A stretch of DNA of 11,213 nucleotides from Phoronis pallida (GCA_028565715.1 JAOXYC010213795.1:1-11213), one strand, 5' to 3'. Numbered from the stretch's first letter, positions 1-7,939 are shown. Translations and numbers: made by a program. Notes: generated from the letters alone by a model not told the origin.

Positions 1-191
1 AAGTTTTTGACTGCTTGAAATACTTTAAAACAGCACTTTTCATTATTGTCCCAATTAGCCATCACCGTATCCTTAAGCATCGTCCAGAAGGTGACATAAG
101 TTAAGGCATGCAGCTTGATGCACAACTGTTTTGCCTTCTTATCTGAATCCTTCTGCGTGCAATGACATGTGTCACTTATGCGGGACCTCAT
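1..191 (-). CDS. partial open frame of unknown function, runs off the left edge
   Basis: From ATG at 191-189 the minus strand is open for 63 codons to the window edge, with an in-frame TGA two codons upstream of the ATG. The product has ordinary protein composition (for example KLHALTYVTFWTMLKD and ANWDNNEKCCFK). A possible splice acceptor (CATTGCACGCAG) precedes the codons for KDSDKKAKQ in the same frame, so this may be an internal exon of a gene downstream of gemin2, a transposon ORF fragment, or a chance opening in the gemin2 3' UTR. It starts 65 nt past the gemin2 stop. I do not recognise the family. Confidence 0.35.
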   Translation of the reverse strand, partial: MRSRISDTCHCTQKDSDKKAKQLCIKLHALTYVTFWTMLKDTVMANWDNNEKCCFKVFQAVKN

Positions 192-256
192 TTTTCATTT
201 GCCAATGATATAGTCGGGAATGTGCACCACTACAATTTGCATGTATTGAAGACTTG

Positions 257-352
257 TCACGTGTGGTCTACAAGGTCCATCTGATCAAAATATCGGGCAA
301 CCAAAGTGATGAATAAATTTAAAGCTGGCAACAGTGGGTCTTCGGAGGATTC
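257..352 (-). CDS. gemin2: gemin2 coding exon 8 (residues 226-256 and stop)
   Basis: Thirty-one codons plus TGA at 259-257, acceptor ATCATTTCAG. The exon encodes [17 protein letters not shown] and a short tail (MDLVDHT), aligning with human VPALNLLICLVSRYFDQ and RDLADEPS at the same distance from the C terminus. I see no canonical AATAAA between the stop and the window edge, so the polyadenylation site probably lies outside the window or uses a variant hexamer. Confidence 0.96.
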   Translation of the reverse strand, partial: ESSEDPLLPALNLFITLVARYFDQMDLVDHT

Positions 353-3300
353 CTGAAATGATAAAATACTATAATAATTATAAATTCTACTATCATTGAA
401 TATCTACCTGGATGAATCATAATCTTCATCATATTATAAAATACTATAATTAATCAGATTAATTAATAATTAATCCCAGATCTTTTCCGAATTTTTCTGT
501 CTTCAATATTTATAATTAATCAGGCATATTGAATGTTGAGCAAGATACAGAAATATCAGTCACCCCCAAACTGACAATATTATACATCAGGCTTCAGTTT
601 CATAAAACTTTATCCAGAGTTAAACTTTAAACATTTGGTTAGTTGTGATTGCTGCATGGGGTAAAAAACATCAATTGATCATTGGCAAATAAACGTGAGA
701 TAATTATTGTTTTTGACTTGGCTCTATGGTTGAATCGCAAAGAAAACACTGCTAAAGTATATTCAATAAATATGAGAGGCTAGTTTATCAAAAAATGAGG
801 CCAAGCCTAAATTAAAGGACCTGGAAGCTGCATAAATGTATTGATCATAAGTCAATGACGTTAGTTCCGTTGAAATTGTTTAGCCTACAGCACAAAAAGC
901 GATATTTCCTTAGGACAGTTAACAAATTATACACTAGGAATGGAACTTGATCAGTACAGGAAAATCAAAGTGCACAGAATATTTGCTAACTTGCATTCAT
1001 CAGTTTAATAGTATAGTGTCAGGTAAATGAAGGGGCCATTTTTATCAAAAGTCAACAGTCGCACGCTAAATAAAAAAAACATTTTGGAACTACAAACATT
1101 GATACAAATACCACATCAAACTGATACCTGGATATTCCTGAACCATTTAAACCATGTAAAAAAACATTTCTTACCAGTGAAGCTCTTACATTTGAGCAAT
1201 TTCTCACGAATCTGCGTAAAAGTGAGCAGACTTCTGGAATGAGCGGCTTTTCTAAACAACACAGAAGAGCATAGAACCAACGACCCTGTGAAATATAAAA
1301 AGACGCGTGAGCTGTATACAAAAAATATAAGTTTTGATAAGACAGAAAAATTCAGAACCCGACCGGGAATCCACCCGGGTCTCCTATTTACATGATAGTT
1401 GTGCTAGTCCACTATAGTTGTGCTAGTCCAATGTGCTAGTCCACTAGTGGACTAGCACAACTATCATATAAATAGGAGACCAGGGTTTGATTCCGGGTTC
1501 TGAATTTTTCTGTCTTATCAACATTTATCACTTTTTGCCAGTAAAAGCATACATTTATTTGTATAGAAAATATTATAATAATTTGTCATAAATTCAAGTT
1601 TTGCTTTAATACTAAAGGTGTTGTTATCTGTTCTTTACTGGTTGATAAAATATTTTATCCAATACATGAATTCAATCAAGAAGTTCAATAAAGTAAAGCA
1701 GAAAATTGAATCAACAATGACAAAACAAAATCTGTCTAGTAGACAGAGTTTTTGATAAAACTTTCTCATTTAGTAAAGGTACAAAATTTGTTGACCTGTA
1801 TAAGGGACAGGGTTGAATCGCTTCAGTTTGAAGACTTTAATCTTAAAAGTGTGGTCACTTAAAAGTCAAAAAGATTTTTACAAGCAAATATTAAAAAATA
1901 TAAGAAGGGCAGTGACAAAACAATAAAATACATAAAATTCATTGGAGGCTAAATAAAATAATGATATAAGATCCCGATCTGTTTATTGAGTTTTATTTGC
2001 CGTTCGCCATTTTGTGTTCATTCTTCAATTGTACCCAATCTTTGTAAAAGAAATAAAGATTCAAAAGTTCTAAATTTTATCCAATTGTTTTATTTGCGTC
2101 AGCTTCAGAATGAACTTAAAAGTTGTGTATTATTATTAAAATAAATATATAATAGCTGCACTAACTATTTAAGTCCATAATTGACTTTGAAATGAATCAA
2201 AACAAACCCAAAATGCTAAAAGGGTGTTTAGCATTGCCCATACCTGCTCTTCAGAAAATCCATATTTTTCAAACCAACTGATATGATGATCTAAAACTTT
2301 TTCTATTGTCATCTGAAAATAAAGCCAAATTGAATGTATTATACGATCATATTACTCACGAACAAAACAATTTTGTACATTTATGATATTAATCTAAAAA
2401 TAAATCATGCCTATAAAAATGCCTTAAAACTTTTTTAACAGAAGATTACACCAATTTAATGAAATATATTAACTGAAGGGTGATGTTCTGCCGTGACTCT
2501 CCTACACGTCATGACTACTAATTAGACTCTGCAAGGGGCCACTTTCAACTCCGCCCCATTGGCTTAATTTGATCAGCCATTTTTCTGATGTCAGGGAAAC
2601 AGTTTATTGGAAATTTTTGTTTTGCCCAAATAGGTTGACGTTGTTTCGGATAACATTCTCTGAGAACACACGTGCATAGTGATATCTTTATGTACTTCCA
2701 TCAAAAACTCTGCCAGCAAGTAGCCAATCAGGAGCGAGTATCTCAGCTACTAAAAGTGACCCCTACCTACGGGCATACATGACAACCGGTTCACGAAGAA
2801 TGTAACCGTATGGAACCAGGTTAGTTCTGCTGTCTGAGCTTATACGCATTCAAATGTTATAAAGAGTGAACCAATAAAACACTTTGAAATATGAAATGCA
2901 GGAATATAGAAAACCACATAATAGTGAGTTAGAAGAAAAAGTGCAAAATTAAAAATGAAAGAAACATGAAATAGTGAAACCAATCAGAAGTCAGCAGTTG
3001 AATTGAACAGAACGGTTTCTAAGGTATTTAACCTCAGGTTTCCATGTGAAAAACTTCTTGGTTCATCTCACACTGATCCTATCACATGATTAGAATTTAC
3101 CTGATCGAGTCCAGCTACCAGACTGAGTAAAGGGGGAGAGCCAGGCTTGTCATCACCTGTTTCTTCTTTGTCTGCAAGTTGTTCCTGTTTTTTACCAAAA
3201 CACATCCTGCACCAACTGTCAGCATTCTCCGCAGAAGGCTGAAAAGACGAGTGAAGTGTTTTAAATGATGGACATATTCTCAATGTAAAAGCTACCTTAA

Positions 3301-6300
3301 CATTCATTTATACCCGATGCTAAATTATTTGGAAGTAAGCAAAAATTATTATTCAAAACATTTTTGTGGCTTCAGATGATTAGAAAGCGTTCAAATGATC
3401 CTCCTGTTTCATTAACATAGATCGCCATTTATTCATGACTCTTTTGCAGATATCTTTTTCCAACTTGGTCTAGATTTTCTCAAGTTCTGACAGTATTTCA
3501 GAATTGGCCCTTGTACAATTTAGAGCACAAAGGAGATGCTCTTCTGTAAACAACAACAAAAAACACTCTGACCAAGGACATTAGATGGAGGTCAGAAATG
3601 TGGTGGCTCTGACAAATTAACACAAGTCTCCAAGTCATCAAAGTTGTTTTACCATGTAAAACTGGAAACAATGAGAAACATTTTTCATTTGGATTTTGTT
3701 GTTCATTACCCGAGTGTGTGTTGCTTTTTAAAAATATGTTGAAAACATGCACATGGGTAGATGCTATGGAGTGTACCAAAAACATTGGCAATTTAAGTTA
3801 CCGTATTCTCCCTAATAAGCGCCCATGCCCCTATAAGCACCCACTCCCCTGTTTTCAGATTTCGCTGGAATAAGCGCCCTCCCTCGTTCGACTTAAATCA
3901 ATCATTTCTTGGGGGCCGCCGGTGAAAATCATGCTGCAAGGAATCTCTAACCCGGGCCTCACCCAATCTCTATATTTGGTAACTGACTTTTCATGTTTCG
4001 AATAAAAAACACGTTCCTTGAGTGTTTCTACCTTATTTAGTTTCGCCGAGTCTATATCTCTTTTCGAAAAATGAAAAAGTCCATAGCTCGCTTAAATGGG
4101 TTACCTCATTATAACAGAGGTGTGAAGGCTTAAGGCTCCTTGCATGAATCCTAAAAATTTCTTCCAAATAAGTGCCCCCTCTATTTTCCGAATTTTCCAA
4201 GCGCCCTGGGCGCTTATTAGGGAGAATACGGTAACTATTTATCAAAAAGTTCTACTTACGACTGGTAATGAAGGAAGTTTGATCTGTTTCTTCTTGCAAG
4301 CCATTTTGTACTTGACCAATTTCTGCAAAAGAAGAGACATAAATTCACTTCATAACAGTCACATTGACAAGGTTTACATAAATAACGATCAGAGTTGTGA
4401 GTTCTATCTCTTCCAATATATATTAAAGTTTAATTTAAATATAAAAACGATTTTTTTCTTGTCAGTTTAATTAAATAACCTTACATGTTTCAGAACCTCT
4501 GAAAGTCCAAGTTAAAAGTTGAAAAGATGTTGGTCAGCCTTTGAACCCTGTCAGATTGATTCACATTTTGTTAAAGATACTTTCTTCTGCGGTGGTCCCA
4601 ATCTGGCGTCAAATCCCAAATCAACTAGAAATTTTGCAAAGGGGTGATTTGAGAGCTTTTGTGTCCGATTTTAATTAAGAGTTAGGTTTGACTTTTTTCG
4701 GATAAAAAGCTCTCAAATCACCCCTTACAGATCTCAGACGCAAGTTAGTTGTGTTCAACAAAGGACTCGTACACAAAATTTCTGGTTGATTTGGATTTTG
4801 ACGCCAGATCGGGACCAACGCAGGAGACAGTATCTTTAATGATAGGCGTCTAGTTATATTAAGAAAAACTATTTAGGATAAGCCATACCTGGCGAACTTC
4901 AGAAAACTCTGCCACTTGGTGTCTCTGCCATTTCAGATCTGCAGCATAACCACTAGGTGCAGGAAGACAACCATTGGACTGCAAACAAGATTCAGTTTTT
5001 GAGAATATAAACAGAATGTTACAGCTGTGGAAAAAAAAGTTTTCCCAAACATTTGACTAGCAGAATGTTGGGCTTTCATCTTGACAAAGGAAGTATATAA
5101 AATAAAAGCATACATATTTGAAAACAAAGCCAAATGTTCGGGACAAATTTTATTTCCACACCTGTACAAAGAGTTTCAGTTATCAAGATGGCTTAACTCA
5201 TTTGAAATTTTAGCCAAAAGTTTGGTTTTATATGGAATTTCAGACTTGTTTAACAGTTTTGATATCATCTATGGAATCATTGTGGCATTCTTTTGCTTAT
5301 ACAGAAAAACCAGATATTCATAATATTGCTAAAAACTTGTTTTAATTTTAAAGATGCATAAGCTGTATTGGTGACCATAAAAGTAATACAAATAAATTGA
5401 AATGAAACCTGCATGCACAATTCTTGGAGTATTCCAAGATTTCTGGCTCCACAAATTATTTTGAATGCGTTTCTAAATGCATTTTCTAGCATTAAATAAC
5501 TATGGTTGGGCCAACCATAGTTATTTTAAGGCTAGAAAAATCACTGAAGAATGCATTCAAATTAATTTTTGGAACCAGAATTCATGGGATATTCTAAGTG
5601 CTTGTGAGTTCTAGACGCAAGTTTAACTGCAAATTATTTTTATGACTTTTTTGGTCACCAATATGGCTTATGCATCTTTAAGTTACCATGTCAACATTAA
5701 CTGTTTGTTTCTTAGTGAAGGAGTGAACATCTAAATCTGCGACTACAATATCAGGGCACTGCTGGGCTTCCATTCTGAAAGGGTTGAAGCTTGTGATTAT
5801 TTCAAAAACAAGAATAGTACTATGACTGTTGTTACAAAATTAAAACAAAATTCTTTAAAAGGACCTTTAAAATCAATTGACACAACAAGAAATTGGGTCA
5901 CTGAAAAATTTCTATTCTTATTTGTTTTTAAAATTCAAAACAATTTTTATAATTTCTGTAAAAGAAACGGAAATTTTAAATGTTGAATTACTTTCATCTC
6001 CTTAAATTTAATAGTTTATTGCACACCACAGTGCTTTCAGGGATGAAATATATGTCGATGTGAATGGGTGCTTTGAAAAATAAAATGCATAGCTTTGAAA
6101 GGATGGAATAGAATGTCACTGATCTCAATATTAGAGATTATTAATCCGATGGTTGATTATAAATAATTATGAATCTGCTCCAGTAACCAAATGTTTTGGT
6201 CATATCACGTGACCTTATTTTCTCAACTGAGGAAAATATTTTTGAAAAATGTTGCATGGCCTGAACCCAGGATTAATAGAATAGAATTGAATAGACCATC

Positions 6301-6680
6301 TAGATAAATAGAAGAACAGATCCAATACTCGACTTCCTAAGCAAGAATAACGAGATGGTACCGTTTCATATCCGGTTGTGCGTATTTCAAACCAAAGTCT
6401 GACAAACCGGAAGTGAAATGGTACCTTCTCAAAACCAAGTATGCAAGCGAGGCAAACAGACTTTTCTACTTCGCAAGACAAACCATTACGCCAAGCATAA
6501 GTTGGGGATCTGTTCTTCCATTTATCTATGAATAGACAGATGCTCTGTCATTGATGTTACATACTGGACCCTTCTAAGGTATTCCAGGCCCGATGTTGGT
6601 GGCAGATCTAACTCAAGACTCTCTAATGCAGCATCTTCTAAGTGGAAGGCACGAATACACAGCCCTTCATCATCAGCCAT
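257..6680 (-). CDS. gemin2: Gemin2 (SMN-interacting protein 1), complete spliced gene
   Basis: The coding exons on the minus strand join as 6680-6565, 5774-5687, 4978-4889, 4322-4260, 3238-3101, 2312-2244, 1285-1175 and 352-257, giving 771 nt (256 residues and a TGA). Gemin2 is the SMN-complex subunit that binds SMN and wraps the SmD1/D2/F/E/G pentamer during cytoplasmic assembly of spliceosomal snRNPs. Blocks seen in family order are YLRRVQ (34-39), [14 protein letters not shown] (41-54), PAPSGY then [11 protein letters not shown] (residues 69-98), [12 protein letters not shown] (154-165), [18 protein letters not shown] (189-206) and [17 protein letters not shown] near the C terminus. These match human Gemin2 as I know it. 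Length is slightly below the human 280 aa because the poorly conserved N terminus and mid-linker are shorter. The ATG at 6680-6678 has a good Kozak context (A at -3, G at +4) and an in-frame TGA 36 nt upstream at 6716-6714. All introns are GT-AG, intron 1 is phase 2, and the rest are phase 0. No frameshift or internal stop was seen, so the gene looks functional. Confidence 0.95.
353..1174 (-). other. gemin2: gemin2 intron 7
   Basis: Phase-0 GT-AG intron of 822 nt. It is AT-rich with short repeats of ATAAAATACTATAAT around 362-456. I see no clear fold-back element, no second gene and no RNA gene. Confidence 0.85.
1175..1285 (-). CDS. gemin2: gemin2 coding exon 7 (residues 189-225)
   Basis: Thirty-seven codons, acceptor ATATTTCACAG and donor GTAAGA. 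The exon encodes [18 protein letters not shown] followed by a Leu/Arg-rich helix ([14 protein letters not shown]). Human Gemin2 has GRWLYALLACLEKPLLPE and LIRQLARRCSEVR here, the strongest single match in the gene. Confidence 0.97.
1334..1521. repeat. inverted-repeat element with tRNA-like arms (gemin2 intron 6)
   Basis: The outer arms match perfectly over 28 bp: TTGATAAGACAGAAAAATTC and onward at 1334-1361, paired with 1494-1521. Inward the arms stay paired with gaps (TCTCCTATTTA, ATAGTTGTGCTAGTCC). Each arm, read toward its end, contains a B-box-like motif (right arm GGTTTGATTCC at 1484-1494; left arm, minus strand, GGTGGATTCCC). A short stem CTAT/ATAG with a 7-nt loop sits where a tRNA anticodon arm would be. 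The left arm also has tandem copies of ATAGTTGTGCTAGTCC (from 1395 and 1414). It sits 48 nt upstream of exon 7. No target duplication is evident. Confidence 0.75.
2244..2312 (-). CDS. gemin2: gemin2 coding exon 6 (residues 166-188)
   Basis: Twenty-three codons, acceptor TTATTTTCAG and donor GTATGG. The segment [18 protein letters not shown] aligns with human VLEYLSNWFGERDFTPEL. The exon begins with an in-frame ATG, but this is an internal Met, since the exon upstream joins in phase. Confidence 0.94.
2313..3100 (-). other. gemin2: gemin2 intron 5, with a possible diverged fold-back
   Basis: Phase-0 GT-AG intron of 788 nt. Between about 2508 and 2783 there is a weak inverted similarity: GTCATG, GGGGCCACTTT and ATTGGCT on the left against AGCCAAT, AAAGTGACCCC and CATGAC on the right, in mirrored order. 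This may be an old palindromic element but is much more degraded than the others. An 18-mer at 2808-2825 recurs at 7570-7587. Confidence 0.4.
3101..3238 (-). CDS. gemin2: gemin2 coding exon 5 (residues 120-165)
   Basis: Forty-six codons, phase 0 at both ends, acceptor GTCTTTTCAG and donor GTAAAT. It begins with an acidic stretch and SWCRMCFG, matching the position of the human GWKKFCLG. After a charged variable loop (KEETGDDK) it ends with [12 protein letters not shown], matching PPLLSIVSRMNQ. Confidence 0.95.
3796..4236. mobile_element. 441-bp MITE-like element with 30-bp perfect TIRs and ATTTA target duplication (gemin2 intron 4)
   Basis: The termini are a perfect 30-bp inverted repeat (3796-3825 and 4207-4236), beginning AGTTACCGTATTCTCCCT and containing AATAAGCGCCC. 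The element is flanked exactly by ATTTA at 3791-3795 and 4237-4241, a candidate 5-bp target-site duplication. The interior holds further direct copies of the AATAAGCGCCC motif, some mutated (around 3832, 3870 and 4169), and no ORF with transposase features. It is non-autonomous and inserted 23 nt downstream of the exon 4 donor. Perfect TIRs suggest a relatively recent insertion. I do not assign the superfamily. Confidence 0.88.
4260..4322 (-). CDS. gemin2: gemin2 coding exon 4 (residues 99-119)
   Basis: Twenty-one codons, acceptor CTTTTGCAG and a perfect GTAAGT donor. The product is a lysine-rich linker ([18 protein letters not shown]) aligned with the variable human region after STVRQ. A second frame is also open here, but phase 0 is required by both neighbouring exons and gives the family-like spacing to the following Trp block. 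Confidence 0.85.
4571..4839. mobile_element. 269-bp TTAA-flanked MITE (gemin2 intron 3)
   Basis: The ends are TTAAAGATACT and AGTATCTTTAA. The inverted arms continue as CTGCGGTGGTCCCAATCTGG and GCGTCAAATCC... on the left against the complementary block 4780-4825 on the right. A second, inner inverted repeat pairs AAAGGGGTGATTTGAGAGCTTTT-like sequence (from about 4638) with its complement ending near 4727. There is no coding capacity. The same family, about 323 bp, is at 10497-10819 and truncated at 9132-9331. TTAA at both ends fits a TTAA-specific transposase, but this is inference. Confidence 0.85.
4889..4978 (-). CDS. gemin2: gemin2 coding exon 3 (residues 69-98)
   Basis: Thirty codons, phase 0 at both ends, acceptor TTGTTTGCAG and donor GTATGG. 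The encoded GCLPAPSGY and [16 protein letters not shown] align with the human blocks GCQPAPEGY and LQWQQQQVAQFSTVRQ, the most diagnostic central part of Gemin2. Confidence 0.96.
5348..5681. mobile_element. 334-bp TTAA-flanked fold-back element abutting exon 2 (gemin2 intron 2)
   Basis: The two halves are imperfect inverted copies of ~165 bp. They begin TTAAAGATGCATAAG and share TTGGTGACCA, an AATTCTTGG/AATTCTGG block and TTTCTAGC. They meet in a perfect central palindrome, AATAACTATGGTTGG and its complement (5496-5525). The right end (TTAA, 5678-5681) is 5 nt from the exon 2 boundary, so the intron begins GTAAC followed by the element. The terminal TTAAAGAT matches the intron 3 MITE. No ORF of note. 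Confidence 0.85.
5687..5774 (-). CDS. gemin2: gemin2 coding exon 2 (residues 39-68)
   Basis: The acceptor is CCCTTTCAG and the donor GTAACT. The single leading base completes Gln39, and the next 29 codons include [14 protein letters not shown] and KKQTVNV. These align with the human segment containing AAQCPDVVVAQID and KRKQSVNI. The donor lies only 5 nt from the end of the fold-back element at 5348-5681. Confidence 0.95.
6301..6528. mobile_element. fold-back element with possible 8-bp target duplication (gemin2 intron 1)
   Basis: The outer arms pair TAGATAAATAGAAGAACAGA (from 6301) with TCTGTTCTTCCATTTATCTA (ending 6528), one mismatch in this stretch. Inner arms pair GGTACCGTTTCATATCCGGTT (about 6357-6377) with AACCGGAAGTGAAATGGTACC (about 6404-6424). 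GAATAGAC occurs just outside on both sides (6289-6296 and 6530-6537). This would be an 8-bp target duplication as in hAT elements, but the left flank is a local AATAGAAT-rich tract, so chance is possible. It ends 36 nt inside intron 1 from exon 1. Confidence 0.75.
6565..6680 (-). CDS. gemin2: gemin2 coding exon 1 (residues 1-38 and two bases of 39)
   Basis: The exon starts at ATG (6680-6678), is rich in Leu, Asp and Glu, and ends in the conserved YLRRVQ block. The last two bases (CA) are completed by the first base of exon 2 to make Gln39. The donor reads GTATGT, close to the ideal 5' splice site. The acidic N-terminal stretch is typical of the poorly conserved Gemin2 N terminus, which in the known structures threads along the Sm pentamer. 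An untranslated upstream exon cannot be excluded. Confidence 0.92.
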
Positions 6681-6782
6681 TTTGAATCCTGTCGGAGAAT
6701 GAATATAGAAAATTCAATTCCATTTCCAGAAAAAAAAACAGGTTAATGAAATGCAATTACATTGAACAGTGTTGAATTACAA

Positions 6783-6877
6783 TATCCGACACCCCTCGAG
6801 ATTCCTGTTATTCAGTCAATGAAATGCATTGATTGAATAACACGAATTAGCGAGATTTGTTGACAGGGTGTCGGATA
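6783..6877. mobile_element. 95-bp TA-flanked fold-back in the gemin2 5' flank
   Basis: TATCCGACACCC (6783-6794) pairs perfectly with GGGTGTCGGATA (6866-6877). Inside it, GTTATTCAGTCAAT (6807-6820) pairs with ATTGATTGAATAAC (6828-6841), one mismatch. With TA at both ends it could be a TA-inserting mini-element. A further inverted copy of CCTGTTATTCAGTCAATG lies at 6920-6937 (one mismatch). It is 100 bp upstream of the gemin2 ATG, so it may be within the 5' UTR or promoter. Confidence 0.65.
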
Positions 6878-6949
6878 CTGCACAATTTCCTGTACATAAC
6901 TTAGCTTATGCCTTTCCAGTGACTGAATAACAGGTTTGTAAAGGAGGGA

Positions 6950-7110
6950 CTGAGCGCCCTTAGCATGGGTAGTCTTGTGCCAGTTGCGGATACGAAAGTG
7001 ACGAGATGAGACGAGTGCGAACACTTGGGCTGGGCCAAACGTTGCCAAAATGAAAATCAATTTCCTCGCAACGAGATCGTGAAAAGAAAGTGTTAAACGT
7101 TTCGAAAGTT
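6950..7110 (-). promoter_or_regulatory. CpG-rich patch, candidate gemin2 promoter/TSS region
   Basis: About twelve CpG dinucleotides occur in 160 bp (for example within GCGGATACGAAAGTGACGAG and CGCAACGAGATCG), far denser than the surrounding AT-rich DNA. It lies 270-430 bp upstream of the gemin2 ATG. No TATA box or recognised factor site was identified on the minus strand, so this is inferred from composition and position only. Confidence 0.35.
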
Positions 7111-7485
7111 CATTTCTGAAAAATCAGCAACCACAATTGGATCCTATGGCCATTTCATTGAATAAAATAAAATACCGACCAAAAAATAACTTTGCCAAGC
7201 AGGAAGTGGTCTCTGAATTCTATCTTCGAAATCGAAAAACTTCTGTTATTGTGCTGCCCTCTTGAGTTGGAGAACGTAGTGTACTGTACCACGCCCATTT
7301 ATTACAGTAATGAACTCTGCAGTGGGCATTAACTCAACCCAAAAAACAACATCGAGAGGGGTTGTGGGAGAGACTACGTGGGCAATAGGAATTTACTTAG
7401 ACTGAACTCCAGCAGGATCTATGGTGTCGCATGGATGACAATGTTGATACGATTTGAATTAATTGTCAAAACAGTGTGCATTCCC
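7111..7485. other. intergenic stretch without recognised features
   Basis: I see no convincing ORF, exon with paired splice sites or RNA gene on either strand. Short self-complementary words (TTGAGTT/AACTCAA near 7264 and 7330) are too weak to call. Confidence 0.5.
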
Positions 7486-7488
7486 ACA

Positions 7489-7566
7489 GGTGCCTGGAAT
7501 TAAATTATCGTAGCTTAAAATACGATCAGGTAGTACTTGTCTTAAGCCACGATAATTCCAGTGACC
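7489..7566. repeat. imperfect palindrome
   Basis: AGGTGCCTGGAATT, TTATCGTAGCTTAA on the left mirror TTAAGCCACGATAATTCCAG and TGACCT on the right, with a 3-nt insertion in the left arm and about 20 nt of loop. It is probably a small fold-back relic. Confidence 0.6.
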
Positions 7567-7685
7567 TATGTATGGAACCAGGTTAGTATTTGTCCTGGTA
7601 CCAAAAAGCTAGATATTAATTTATCTTAAGCGAGGGTATGATCAGTTTTGTAAATTTTCGAAGACTGATACAGATTTAAATTAAG

Positions 7686-7723
7686 ACATGGATAATCAAT
7701 ATTTTAATATTGATTATCCATGT
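7686..7723. repeat. perfect 18-bp palindrome with 2-nt centre
   Basis: ACATGGATAATCAATATT is followed by TT and then its exact reverse complement. AT-rich perfect palindromes of this length can extrude as cruciforms and are replication hot spots. It overlaps the left end of the next palindrome. Confidence 0.85.
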
Positions 7724-7796
7724 ATACAGCGAGTTTAGATAGTTAATAAAAACTTAAAAGTTATTTATCAACTATGATCTAAACTCACTGTATACA
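7721..7796. repeat. 76-bp inverted repeat overlapping the preceding palindrome
   Basis: TGTATACAGCGAGTTTAGAT (7721-7740) pairs with ATCTAAACTCACTGTATACA (7777-7796), one mismatch, and the inner AGTTAATAA pairs with TTATCAACT-like sequence. The loop is AT-rich. No target duplication was recognised. Confidence 0.8.
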
Positions 7797-7939
7797 GAAA
7801 TTACAGATAGTTAGTTAACATGATGAGGGAAGAAATTCATTTTCAGCTTTAACCTTGAAAATAACAGTAAATGACGGTTATGGTGACCAGTGATACTCAA
7901 TTTTATACTACTATTCACTTTTAAAACAACAAAAGTATA

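Noticed and set aside
2310-2312. ATG at the start of exon 6 as a gene start
   Set aside because: A good acceptor (TTATTTTCAG) immediately precedes it and the upstream exons join in phase with clear Gemin2 homology.
3498-3791. 97-codon open frame on the minus strand in gemin2 intron 4
   Set aside because: It begins with a non-ATG codon, lies wholly in an intron between well-supported exons, and has no family-like motif or splice sites joining it in phase.
4260-4322. Alternative reading frame of exon 4 (reading [14 protein letters not shown])
   Set aside because: It looks protein-like, but exon 3 ends and exon 5 begins in phase 0, so only the KLVKYK frame gives a continuous Gemin2 product.
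6812-7060. 82-codon open frame on the minus strand upstream of gemin2
   Set aside because: It begins with TTG, overlaps the fold-back at 6783-6877, resembles no known family and shows no splice pairing. It is better explained as a chance opening in the CpG-rich flank.
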